Shown here one piece after another: positions 51,677-60,281 of a DNA stretch of 64,000 nucleotides. The translations under genes were made by a program, and so were the position numbers. The stretch is from an uncultured Verrucomicrobiales bacterium (GTDB lineage Bacteria; Verrucomicrobiota; Verrucomicrobiia; Verrucomicrobiales; DEV007): the NCBI GenBank assembly GCA_937891465.1, contig CALAHF010000138.1:1-64000 (forward strand), written 5' to 3'. The notes beneath the pieces are model-generated. The model was not told where the DNA came from, did not search any database, and saw only the letters and a list, made by a program, of their open reading frames with translations. Numbering within the stretch: the first letter of the stretch is position 1; each line of letters begins with the position of its first letter.

Positions 51677-54109
51677 ATGCGATCCTTTTTTCTCCGTATA
51701 ATATTCCCAATCGTCTTGCTGGTCGTTTTTGGCCTGATTAGCTTCTCGCGAGTTCGGTTTAATGTGGATGCGATGGATTTGTTGCCGGCTGAGTTGCCGG
51801 AAGTTCAAGCGTTCGGGACGCTCACGAAGCATTTTAGTCGGAAAAATGAGCTGGTCATCATTCTCGAGGCAGAAGACGACCCGTATCTCGCGGAAGAAGC
51901 GATGCGTTCGCTGGTGGCGTATTTGGAAACTCATTTGAAGAGTGAAATCGCGTCTGCGAGAGGTGAATTGCCGCTTCTGGAAGATCCGAAACTCGGTGCA
52001 GAAATAATCGCCTGGATGTGGCTGAATGGGGAGCCTGAAAGATTTGAGGCCATGGTCGCGGGGCTTTCTTCTGAAAAAGCGAAGGCAACTCTCGGCGATG
52101 CGATGGAGGAAATTCAGTCGGGTTTTTTCTCCGAACGATCAGTTGTTCTCGGATACGATCCGCTTGGACTGACTCAGTTTGGAAGCGAGGGAAATTCACG
52201 GGATGCGCTGTTGAGTAAATCCAGCGGATTTCAGTCAGACACGGGTGAAATTCGAAGCATTTTTGTCGAAGCCGTGGCTTCTGATTTTGCGACTTATAAA
52301 ATTGAAAGTGCCTGGGTCGATGCGGTTCGAGGCGGGGTTGAATCGTGGAAAGAGGCAGTCGGAGACGAATTTGATTTCGACCATTTGAAGATCGCTTTCA
52401 CGGGGGAGCCGGTTTTTGTCTCGGAAATTGCGACGAGCATGGAAAAGGATCTGGCGCAGTCCGTGCTGTTCACGACCTTGGTGATTTGCATTTTGTTTTG
52501 GCTGATGCACCGGCGCTTGAAACCGTTGCTGTGGCTTGTTTTGATGCTGGCGGTAGTCTTTCTGGGAACCTTTGCGGCCGGCGGCATTGTTCTCGGCGAA
52601 GTGTCTGCCATGGGCATCGGTTTCGCCGCGATTTTGATCGGTCTGGCAGTGGATTACGGTGTCGTATTGTATCGGGAGCGTGGTGCGGGGAATGGAAGTG
52701 CCAAAACGCTGAGGAAACAAATTGGCCCGAGTATTTTATGGGCGGCTGCGACGACGGCAGTAGTTTTTGTGTCGATGAATTTCAGCAGCCTCCCGGGAAT
52801 TCGCGAACTCGGAACGTTGGTTGCGTTGGGAATTGGGATCGGAGCGATTGTGATGCTCTGGATGTTCACCCCGATGATTGCGGAGGTTCCGAGTGAATCC
52901 CAGCCTGATGAAGAAATTACGCCGTCGGATTATTCGACGAAGCCCGCGTGGATTGTGACGGCGATTGTCGCGTTCGCCTGTCTTGTCACGATTCTGATCG
53001 CAGGCTGGCCGACGGTGAATCGTGAATCGCGTCCTTTTCATCTAAAAAACAGCTCGGCGATGGCTGCGGTCAAAAAAATGCGGACTGAAATGAAAAGTGG
53101 GGACCGCAAATTTCCCGTGATCGTTTCGGCAAAATCGGATGCGGAAGTGTTTGAGAAATTGCGTCTCGCAAGTCTCGAGCTGCAAGGTGAAGTCGAAAAG
53201 GGCACGCTCCAGGAATTTACGTTTCCAACGGCGTTGACACCGAATTTTGAAAATCAGGTGGTGAATTTAAAATTGCTGAAATCAGGATTTCTGGAAACTG
53301 AATATCAGTTACTGACAGCGATTGAGGCCACTGGCTTCACGTGCGCTGCGGGAGAATTGACGAAAAGCGTATTTCACGAATGGACAGGATTCGTTCAAAA
53401 ATCGGATCGTGATAAAACGGTTTTGCTCCCTGAAAATGCGGCTTCGAAGTGGTTGTTTGGACGATTGATTTCGAAGCGTGACGGGGAGATCGTCGTGTTG
53501 GGAGACGTCATGCCGACGGATGGAAAAGCATTTCTTTCATCACCGGTAAAGAGTGAATCGGGTTCGTATCAAGTCGCTGGTTGGTCGCTGTTGATTCCGG
53601 CACTGCATGGACTGATCGAGAAAGATTTCGTCGAGGTTTTTCTCCCCATGGGACTGATCTTGATCGTAATGCTGTTGGTAGTTTTTCGCGATTGGCGGGA
53701 TGTTTTGCTTTCGCTCGCCACGCTGTTTTTCGGCGGCTTTGTACTCGTAATGCTGACGTTGTGGTTCCCGATGGAATGGAACTTTTTCAATATCACCGGC
53801 ATCCCGATTCTTTTCGGCACGGGGCTCGACTACAGCATCCACATGATTTTTGCGCTGCGGCGATCAAATGGTGACCCAACCAGAATTCGCGAGGGTATTG
53901 GCAAAGCGCTCCTTTTCTGCGGATGCTCGACTGCTGTAGGATTCGGCTCGCTTTCGTTTGCGGGGACTCAGGGATTATCGACGCTTGGAGTGATTTGCGG
54001 AGCGGGAATCCTGCTAAACATGATCATCGCCGTGTGGCTCCTGCCGAATTGGTGGCGGACTGTTCACCGGCGAAAAATTGCTGTCTCAGCGGGTCCAGTC
54101 GGGCTCTGA
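51677..54109 (+). CDS. RND-superfamily MMPL transporter
   Basis: 810-residue inner-membrane exporter. An N-terminal helix (about 5-22) and a periplasmic domain precede a membrane block (about 260-410: SVLFTTLVICILFW, FAAILIGLAVDYGVVLYRE), a second helix and periplasmic domain, then a second block (about 650-800: GLILIVMLLVVFRDW, GTGLDYSIHMIFALRRSNG). The paired Asp in VDYGV and LDYSI are the proton-relay residues of the fold. HpnN-like hopanoid or lipid exporters are the nearest well-known relatives. Its last 24 bp overlap the convergent TolB-like gene. Confidence 0.88.
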   Translation: MRSFFLRIIFPIVLLVVFGLISFSRVRFNVDAMDLLPAELPEVQAFGTLTKHFSRKNELVIILEAEDDPYLAEEAMRSLVAYLETHLKSEIASARGELPLLEDPKLGAEIIAWMWLNGEPERFEAMVAGLSSEKAKATLGDAMEEIQSGFFSERSVVLGYDPLGLTQFGSEGNSRDALLSKSSGFQSDTGEIRSIFVEAVASDFATYKIESAWVDAVRGGVESWKEAVGDEFDFDHLKIAFTGEPVFVSEIATSMEKDLAQSVLFTTLVICILFWLMHRRLKPLLWLVLMLAVVFLGTFAAGGIVLGEVSAMGIGFAAILIGLAVDYGVVLYRERGAGNGSAKTLRKQIGPSILWAAATTAVVFVSMNFSSLPGIRELGTLVALGIGIGAIVMLWMFTPMIAEVPSESQPDEEITPSDYSTKPAWIVTAIVAFACLVTILIAGWPTVNRESRPFHLKNSSAMAAVKKMRTEMKSGDRKFPVIVSAKSDAEVFEKLRLASLELQGEVEKGTLQEFTFPTALTPNFENQVVNLKLLKSGFLETEYQLLTAIEATGFTCAAGELTKSVFHEWTGFVQKSDRDKTVLLPENAASKWLFGRLISKRDGEIVVLGDVMPTDGKAFLSSPVKSESGSYQVAGWSLLIPALHGLIEKDFVEVFLPMGLILIVMLLVVFRDWRDVLLSLATLFFGGFVLVMLTLWFPMEWNFFNITGIPILFGTGLDYSIHMIFALRRSNGDPTRIREGIGKALLFCGCSTAVGFGSLSFAGTQGLSTLGVICGAGILLNMIIAVWLLPNWWRTVHRRKIAVSAGPVGL

Positions 54110-55255
54110 AATCGCGCCAACACCCTTGACTAGCGTCATGGATTTTCCGGTCGCGATATCGAGCCGCCGCAGTTCGGAACCTGTGCTGTAGATTAAATGC
54201 CGACTGTTTGCTCCCCAAACCGGATCGAAGCCTGCGGCGAGTCGCTGCGTTTTTCCGTTTCCTTTTGGATAGGACACGCAGACGGATTTTTTTCCGCGGG
54301 GATCTGTTGTTACAAAAGCGATTCGATTTCCATCGGGCGACCAATCTGGTGTCGAGCTGTTGGCAAAGCCGGTTTGCAAAGAAGTTGGCTTTGGGCTCGC
54401 GCCTTCGGCTTTGACCATAAAAAGCCCAGTCTGATTCGATCCAACGGGAGCTGTGTAAACGATGGATTTCCCATCGGGCGACCACGTGGGATGCGATTCC
54501 GAAACGGAAGATTCGAGCAATTCTTTGGCGACGCGACGTCCGCGCATATTGATGAGGTAAAGGTCGGCGTTTTTTTCAGGAACGGTGGCCATGGCAATTG
54601 CGAGTGATTTCCCGTCGGGAGACCACGCCGATTGGCCATAGAAAATCGGGCTTTCATTTAACTTTTCGGTTTTTCCCGAAGCCAAATTTCGGAGCATCAA
54701 ATTGCCAATCCCGCGGTTCAATGATGAATAGGCCACCAGCTTCCCATCGTTGCTGATCGCCGGGGCGACGCAGGATTCGCTGTCGGAAATCATCGGTCGG
54801 GCATTGCGTCCGTCGTAATCGCAAAAGTAGAGGCTGCGCCGGTTCTGTCGGTTGACCACGAACACAATCTGGCTCGTCGCGATGCCCGGTTTTGACGTCA
54901 GTGTCAGGGTGATGTCGTCCGCAAATTGAAGCGCGTTCAGCTCAAAATTTCCCCGCCCGTATTCACGTTTGAAAATCGCTTTGCCATCCGCCCCGAGCAA
55001 TTTTCCATCCATCCCGCTCGCCGTCAGCACGGCTTCCGCTGAGGGAATTCCTGCGGGATTGTTCACCATTTTAAACGATCCCGACTGAGCTAGTGCGTTT
55101 TGCAGCACTTTCGTCGCAACCGGACCGGACTTGCTTCCAGCAATCGCTTTGACTGCGATTGGGAGTTGCGGTTGTTGAGCTTGAATCGCTGTTGCGATGA
55201 GAACCGCTCCGGAAATCGCAAGCGAACGAAGAAAAATCGGCATGGGTAAAGTCAT
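54086..55255 (-). CDS. tolB: TolB-like periplasmic beta-propeller protein
   Basis: 389 residues. Signal peptide about 3-27 (SLAISGAVLIATAIQA). An N-terminal mixed domain (about 30-150) is followed by a six-bladed propeller of PD40/WD40-like repeats (AWSPDGKSLAIA, TWSPDGKSIVYT, DWSPDGNRIAFV). In Tol-Pal it is the periplasmic partner of Pal. The ATG at 55255 is just inside the end of the TolA-like gene (8-bp gap). Convergent 24-bp overlap with the MMPL gene at its 3' end. No Pal gene is next to it. Confidence 0.85.
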   Translation of the reverse strand: MTLPMPIFLRSLAISGAVLIATAIQAQQPQLPIAVKAIAGSKSGPVATKVLQNALAQSGSFKMVNNPAGIPSAEAVLTASGMDGKLLGADGKAIFKREYGRGNFELNALQFADDITLTLTSKPGIATSQIVFVVNRQNRRSLYFCDYDGRNARPMISDSESCVAPAISNDGKLVAYSSLNRGIGNLMLRNLASGKTEKLNESPIFYGQSAWSPDGKSLAIAMATVPEKNADLYLINMRGRRVAKELLESSVSESHPTWSPDGKSIVYTAPVGSNQTGLFMVKAEGASPKPTSLQTGFANSSTPDWSPDGNRIAFVTTDPRGKKSVCVSYPKGNGKTQRLAAGFDPVWGANSRHLIYSTGSELRRLDIATGKSMTLVKGVGAISEPDWTR

Positions 55256-55262
55256 TCTGAAA

Positions 55263-56081
55263 TCAGCGTGGAAGAGGCTTAACGACCCGAAACTGTCTTT
55301 GATTCGAAGGCTGGGCCTGCGGAGCTGGTGGCGGTTGATTCCCGGGACGGGGCTGAGCCGCAGCGGGTTGCTTAATTCGCTCAATCGGTTTGATTTTTGA
55401 AATCGATGGAAGGCTGGTTTTAAAGCGCAGCTGGGGGTCAGCGCTCGTTTCAGCGACTGGCACGGCACGAACCACTTCCGGTGTAGGGGCAATGGCGCGT
55501 GGAACCGGAACGGTTCGATCAATATTTTGGATGCGATTCGAGGATTCTTCGGTAGCTGAAGGTTCAAAGCTGGCAATGTCTGTATTAGAAAACGGGGCAG
55601 CTTTTGCTGTAGTCACGGCCGAAGGAAGCGACAGGATCGAGGAACCTTTTTTTTCTAAAGGAGGTTTCGGACCGGCATCTGGAACCGAATTGGTTTTGGC
55701 TTCGGCGATTTCAAAAATGTCCTGGGCGGTTACCGGACCGTCTGTGGCGGCGATCGCTGCGTTCAACTCTGATTGACGTGGAATTCGTTTCGGAAAGCGG
55801 GGTTCGAAATCAGCATTGTCCGCTTCGCCGTAAGTTCCCGATTTTGGAGGGAGCGTTTCGCTGGTGACAGCAGTCGCAGAACCGGTTTTACCCAAGAGAT
55901 GAGCTGCCGCACTGGGGGCCGCCGTTTCGGTTTTTGCTGCCGTGATATCTTTCGCAATCGAACGGGGTTGGCGGGTCGCTTCTCCCGTTCCTCCGAAAAG
56001 GAAAATTGCGAGAATCCCGTGGGCGACAACAACGGCGGCGACGACCCAGGGAAATTGAGTTGGGATTTTGAGAGCACTCAT
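55263..56081 (-). CDS. TolA/TonB-like membrane-anchored linker protein
   Basis: 272 residues: short cytoplasmic N-terminus, one transmembrane helix (about 11-29, WVVAAVVVAHGILAIFLF), then a long low-complexity Ala/Pro/Ser-rich and Pro-Gln-rich region (about 40-272). This is the architecture of TolA/TonB without a recognisable compact C-terminal domain. Its place between the TolQ-like and TolB-like genes supports a TolA role. The assignment is by position and architecture; sequence similarity is not diagnostic. Confidence 0.7.
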   Translation of the reverse strand: MSALKIPTQFPWVVAAVVVAHGILAIFLFGGTGEATRQPRSIAKDITAAKTETAAPSAAAHLLGKTGSATAVTSETLPPKSGTYGEADNADFEPRFPKRIPRQSELNAAIAATDGPVTAQDIFEIAEAKTNSVPDAGPKPPLEKKGSSILSLPSAVTTAKAAPFSNTDIASFEPSATEESSNRIQNIDRTVPVPRAIAPTPEVVRAVPVAETSADPQLRFKTSLPSISKIKPIERIKQPAAAQPRPGNQPPPAPQAQPSNQRQFRVVKPLPR

Positions 56082-56119
56082 GGTTTTGGGGAGAGTGGAT
56101 AGGTGGAAAAGTAGGAAGA

Positions 56120-57136
56120 TCAGCCTTGTTGCTGGGCTTCTATGGCTTTCATAGCGATCGGATTGATCATTGGCTCGTCCTGACGAACCGACTTGTAGAC
56201 ACGGGTTTTAATATTCTGAGCTTTCGAGACCGGCTTGGTAGGTTGGTGGCTCACGGCAGTTTGTGCGCGTTCACGAACGGGAGTTTGCTGCGACGGTTCA
56301 GGTCGGCGGGCGGGGGCTGTCTGGTTTCGAGCAGCTTGCGCCGGTGCTGCTGCGGGACGTTCCGGGGCTGGTTTTGCCTCTGGTCGGCCAAACATCTCCT
56401 GTTGCCCTTCCGGGTTCCAAACCGAGGCAAGACTGCGCTCGAAAAGTCGATGCAGCTCAAGGCGAAAATCTCCCAGTTCATTGAGATAGGCTCGTGAAGA
56501 CGAGCGGAGAAAAATCTGTGCGATGATTGCAGGCGTCGCCGCAATCAAACCGATCGCCATCACTCCAAGAGCCGTCGAGAGCCCCTGCGAAATTGCTTCG
56601 GGTGCAGCTGATGCCGCGAAAGTACTCATCATGATCCACACCATGCCGAGAAGACCGAGGAACGGGGCGCCCGCTGCGGTGGCCTGCAACACAGAGATTC
56701 CGATGTTAAGACGGGACTCTGCCGCGACGATTCCCCGCTGCAATGCATCGCGAAGGCCAATCATCTGAGCATCAGACAGAGTTCCCTCAATCTGCGACGA
56801 GTTGTTTTTCTGCCGAATCGTTCCCAGAAGTTGGAATGCAGCCTCGCCGGCACCGGCAGTGTAAACTTCCTGTCGAAGCGACATTGGCTCAGACCAGCCT
56901 TTTTCATGGATCTCGAGAGGCTTCTTTGAACGACGAAGCTGATTGGTGAAAACACGATCTCCTTGCCTGAATTTTCGAAAAGAAACCAGCTTGGATGCGA
57001 TGACTGCCCAGCTCGCGAGTGAAAGCATGAAGAGAATCCAGAGAATAACTTTCCCCGGGAAAAACGGTTGATCCAGAGTCTGCTGAAGCGCAGATGCAGC
57101 GATTGGGAAGGAAGTGATGGGAAGAAGGAAAGCCAT
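56120..57136 (-). CDS. MotA/TolQ/ExbB proton channel family protein
   Basis: 338 residues, inner membrane. A first helix (about 30-50) is followed by a cytoplasmic region, then helices at about 155-175 and 195-215 in the conserved GAPFLGLLGMVWIMMSTF and LSTALGVMAIGLIAATPA segments. The C-terminal tail of about 100 residues is Ala/Pro/Arg-rich, longer than usual. It is the first gene of a TolQ-TolA-TolB-like operon with no TolR/ExbD gene. Upstream is an A/T-rich stretch (57140-57230) that may hold its promoter. Confidence 0.88.
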   Translation of the reverse strand: MAFLLPITSFPIAASALQQTLDQPFFPGKVILWILFMLSLASWAVIASKLVSFRKFRQGDRVFTNQLRRSKKPLEIHEKGWSEPMSLRQEVYTAGAGEAAFQLLGTIRQKNNSSQIEGTLSDAQMIGLRDALQRGIVAAESRLNIGISVLQATAAGAPFLGLLGMVWIMMSTFAASAAPEAISQGLSTALGVMAIGLIAATPAIIAQIFLRSSSRAYLNELGDFRLELHRLFERSLASVWNPEGQQEMFGRPEAKPAPERPAAAPAQAARNQTAPARRPEPSQQTPVRERAQTAVSHQPTKPVSKAQNIKTRVYKSVRQDEPMINPIAMKAIEAQQQG

Positions 57137-57252
57137 ATTATTTTAAAAACTCAGTAGTTTGTAAAACTTTATTTTTAATATATCTGCGATATATGGCTAT
57201 TTATCAATGTATTTTTTAGAATTCTTACTTATTGAGTTAGGCAAAGGACACG

Positions 57253-57292
57253 AAAAAACCCGCCTCCCGAAGCAATCGAGAAGACGGGTTTT
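57253..57292 (-). terminator. Rho-independent terminator of bioB
   Basis: On the minus strand, AACCCGTCTTCTCG pairs with CTTCGGGAGGCGGGTT across a short loop and is followed by six T. It starts about 20 bp after the bioB stop. Confidence 0.85.
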
Positions 57293-57310
57293 GAGTTGAG
57301 CCTTTGTAAA

Positions 57311-58291
57311 TCAGACAGTCGCGGCTTTCTCAGCTGGACGCTCCTGGTCGGTGTATGGAGCCTGTGGAACCATGCCTAACTTTTCCAACAAGGCGAGATC
57401 GGCCTCGGCTTGCGGGTTTGAAGTTGTGAGAAGTTTGTCTCCGTAGAAAATCGAGTTCGCTCCGGCGAAGAAACACAACGTCTGCAATTCTTCGCTCATC
57501 GCAGAACGACCGGCCGAAAGACGTACTTTTGCTTTGGGAACCGAAATTCGAGCGACCGCGATCATCCGAACGATCTCGAAATTATCGACTGGAGCCACCG
57601 AATCACCGAGCGGTGTTCCGGGAATTGGAACGAGCGAGTTGATTGGAACACTTTCCGGCTGTGGATTGAAGTTGCTGATCACTTCGAGCATTTTCAAACG
57701 GTCATCGGTATTTTCACCGAGGCCAAGAATACCACCGCAGCATACCGACATACCGGCATCCTGAACGTTTTTGATCGTGTTGAGACGATCCTCGTAGGTG
57801 TGGGTGGTGACGATGTTAGGGTAGTGCTCAGGCGATGTATCGACGTTGTGATTGTAAGCTGTAACGCCGGCTTCCTTGAGCTTCTTTGCCTCGCTAGGTC
57901 CTAGTTCACCGAGCGTCGTGCAGACTTCCATACCAAGAGCGCTGACCTCTTCAACGATCTCGATGACTTGATCAAAACGCTTCGTACCCTCGCGAACGCC
58001 TTTCCAGGCAGCTCCCATGCAAAACCGAGTCGAACCATTTGCACGTGCCGCTTTGGCGCGCTCCATGATGTCGCAGGTTTTCATGAGCCGCTCGGAATCG
58101 ACATCCGTTGTGTAGCGGGCAGATTGAGAGCAATACGAGCAATCTTCCGAGCACCCGCCGGTTTTGATGCTCAGCAACGTGCAGAGTTGAACTTCGTTCT
58201 CGGTCCAGTGTTCTTCGTGAACCGCACGGGCTTGTTTCAGCAGTTCGAAGAAAGGCTGGTCGTAGGTGCGTTTGAGTTGTTCGAAAGTCAT
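57311..58291 (-). CDS. bioB: biotin synthase
   Basis: Radical-SAM enzyme that inserts sulfur into dethiobiotin. 326 residues. The [4Fe-4S] cysteines C47-C51-C54 sit in GGCSEDCSYCSQ. YNHNVDTSPEHYP and the [2Fe-2S] ligand region with CGGILGLGE follow in family order. The start is the ATG at 58291 (MTFEQLKRTYDQPF); the longer reading adds 21 atypical residues. No other bio genes are adjacent. The three-unit repeat copy 8 lies about 55 bp upstream, in opposite orientation. Confidence 0.96.
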   Translation of the reverse strand: MTFEQLKRTYDQPFFELLKQARAVHEEHWTENEVQLCTLLSIKTGGCSEDCSYCSQSARYTTDVDSERLMKTCDIMERAKAARANGSTRFCMGAAWKGVREGTKRFDQVIEIVEEVSALGMEVCTTLGELGPSEAKKLKEAGVTAYNHNVDTSPEHYPNIVTTHTYEDRLNTIKNVQDAGMSVCCGGILGLGENTDDRLKMLEVISNFNPQPESVPINSLVPIPGTPLGDSVAPVDNFEIVRMIAVARISVPKAKVRLSAGRSAMSEELQTLCFFAGANSIFYGDKLLTTSNPQAEADLALLEKLGMVPQAPYTDQERPAEKAATV

Positions 58292-58346
58292 GTGGTAGGC
58301 ATTTTGCCGCCACGTGCTGAAAAATCCACTCCAAAAACCATTTTCA

Positions 58347-58422
58347 CGAACCAACCCCTATTGCTTCATCGAACAAACCCTATTGCTTCGAAACGGATTT
58401 TCGAACGTACCCTGTTGGTTCG
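58347..58422 (+). repeat. 43-bp repeat family, copy 8: direct-core pair plus a third unit
   Basis: First pair at 58347-58390: flank CGAACCA, core ACCCCTAT (one extra C), flank TGCTTC, AT linker, flank CGAACAA, core ACCCTAT, flank TGCTTCG. A third unit follows at 58402-58422: flank CGAACGT, core ACCCTGT, flank TGGTTCG. It is in the spacer between DUF1361 and bioB and is the only copy without a gene of its own orientation close downstream. Confidence 0.88.
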
Positions 58423-58429
58423 TAAAAAG

Positions 58430-59110
58430 TTAGCGAGCTTCACATTTCACGGGAACGGAATCACGAAGCCAACCGCCAGCTACGGCCAGATAGCCAATGA
58501 TCAGCAAAAATGCGAGGCTTGGGGTGTAGGTAAATAAGATGGGATGTTCGAGGGGAGCGGTGAATCGCGTGAAAACATCCATGAAAAAATCGCCGGGGCG
58601 GGTGGCGATATCCCAACTGTTCCAACGCGGGAATCGGCCGAGATAGATTCCGAAACTGGATAAACAGAGGATTCCGATGACGGCAACCCATGCTTTCAAG
58701 GTTCCAAACCATTGGATGAGCCGGCGATGAATGAGCAACAGCGAATAGCAGCCCATGAGAAAGCCGGTTCCGGCGTAGGAAATCATAAAAATCCAATCAA
58801 ACCAAAAGGGCGCGTCGGTTTTTGGCCGAAGATGAATGAGATCGGTCAGCAAATACGGGGCGTTGGGGAAAAATAGCAGCCAGAGTATCATGACGGGAAC
58901 GAAGAGTTTTCGGTTTTGAATCCGGACGGCGACGAGGCTGAGAGCAAGCGGGATGAAGGCGAGGGCTAGATTGTAGACAAAAAAGAAATACTGGGAAGAA
59001 TCGGTCCGCCAAGCGCGGAGGAACCACAGCAGGACACACCAAACGCCGGAGAGGATGACAAGGGCAAAAAGTCTGGCGGCTTCGCGAGGGAAAAGTGATT
59101 TTAAATTCAT
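58430..59110 (-). CDS. DUF1361 family membrane protein
   Basis: 226 residues with six or so hydrophobic helices (LVILSGVWCVLLWFL, YNLALAFIPLALSLVAV, VMILWLLFFPNAPYLLTDL, WVAVIGILCLSSFGIYL, PSLAFLLIIGYLAVAG). The FPNAPYLLTDLIHL and GRFPRWNSWD stretches are DUF1361 signatures. Function is unknown in this family. The ATG at 59110 (MNLKSLFPRE) is chosen over upstream in-frame codons. Divergent from prs across about 140 bp. Confidence 0.85.
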   Translation of the reverse strand: MNLKSLFPREAARLFALVILSGVWCVLLWFLRAWRTDSSQYFFFVYNLALAFIPLALSLVAVRIQNRKLFVPVMILWLLFFPNAPYLLTDLIHLRPKTDAPFWFDWIFMISYAGTGFLMGCYSLLLIHRRLIQWFGTLKAWVAVIGILCLSSFGIYLGRFPRWNSWDIATRPGDFFMDVFTRFTAPLEHPILFTYTPSLAFLLIIGYLAVAGGWLRDSVPVKCEAR

Positions 59111-59251
59111 GAATGAGTGGTTGGAAATTTGAAGAGACTGCCTCGTTACGATGAACAGGTTGTGAAACTTTCGTGAAAAATCGATGAAATGCGTCATTTC
59201 TGCTTTTTCGCTGGCGTTTTCGTCACCATTCGCAAGGTTAGTGGAAACACC

Positions 59252-60193
59252 ATGGCAACTCAGGAACTCAAAATTTTCAGCGGAACAACTCACCCGCAAT
59301 TGGCGGAAGAAATCGCGGCGTATCTTGGCGTCGGTCTTTCATCGGCTGATGTTACCAAATTTCCTGATGGGGAGACTTTTGTTCGGATTAACGAAAACAT
59401 TCGCGGGCGGGACATTTTCCTGATTCAGCCGACCTGCCAGCCCACGAACGAGAGCATCATGGAGTTGCTCATTATGACGGATGCGGCGCGCCGGGCCAGT
59501 GCGGAACGGATTACCGCAGTGATGCCATTTTTCGGATATGCGCGTCAGGATCGAAAAGATGAGCCTCGGGTGCCTATCACCGCGAAATTGGTCGCCAATT
59601 TGCTCGTAGCTGCCGGAGTGAGCCGCGTTTTAACGATGGACCTTCACGCTGGGCAAATTCAGGGCTTTTTCGATATTCCAGTGGATCATCTTTACGCTGC
59701 GCCAGTTTTGATCGGGCATCTCAAAGCAAAAGGATTGGGTGACAATTTGGTGGTCGTTTCTCCCGATGTCGGCGGCATGAAGATGGCTTACTCGTATTCG
59801 AAAGAATTGAAGTGTCCGTTGGCGATTGTGGCAAAAAATCGCGTTAGCGCGACCGAAGTGGAAGTCGTGAGCGTGATTGGCGAAGTCGAAGGCAAAGATG
59901 TTTTGCTAGTCGATGATATGACCGAAACGGCAGGAACTTTAAAAGAGGCTGCCGAAGTCTTGAAAGAAAAAGGGGCCAAACGCATTTTTGCAGCAGTCTC
60001 TCATGCGCTTCTAGAAGAGATGGGGCAACGCCGCATCGCTGAATCGCCGATTGAAGAACTCTTCACGACGAACAGTACTCCGCTCGCAAAAGGCGAGAAA
60101 GTGGATGTGGTTTCCGTAGCAGGTTTACTCGGTGAGGGAATTCGCCGAATTCACCACAACGAGTCGGTGACTTCTCTTTTTGACATTTCCTAG
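59252..60193 (+). CDS. prs: ribose-phosphate pyrophosphokinase
   Basis: Makes PRPP from ribose-5-phosphate and ATP. 313 residues. KIFSGTTHPQLA at the N-terminus, the class-I signature DLHAGQIQGFF near residue 130, and the PRPP-binding loop DDMTETAGT near 220. The ATG at 59252 (MATQELKIFSG) is used. rplY follows after 88 bp, the usual prs-rplY order; pth, which often comes next, is missing. Confidence 0.96.
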   Translation: MATQELKIFSGTTHPQLAEEIAAYLGVGLSSADVTKFPDGETFVRINENIRGRDIFLIQPTCQPTNESIMELLIMTDAARRASAERITAVMPFFGYARQDRKDEPRVPITAKLVANLLVAAGVSRVLTMDLHAGQIQGFFDIPVDHLYAAPVLIGHLKAKGLGDNLVVVSPDVGGMKMAYSYSKELKCPLAIVAKNRVSATEVEVVSVIGEVEGKDVLLVDDMTETAGTLKEAAEVLKEKGAKRIFAAVSHALLEEMGQRRIAESPIEELFTTNSTPLAKGEKVDVVSVAGLLGEGIRRIHHNESVTSLFDIS

Positions 60194-60281
60194 TCGATAA
60201 CGTAGTTTCCGCGCCCCTCGCTAGAAATGGGGTTTCTCGGAACGTTTCCGGGGCTTTTTAACACTCGAAACCGAAAGAACG

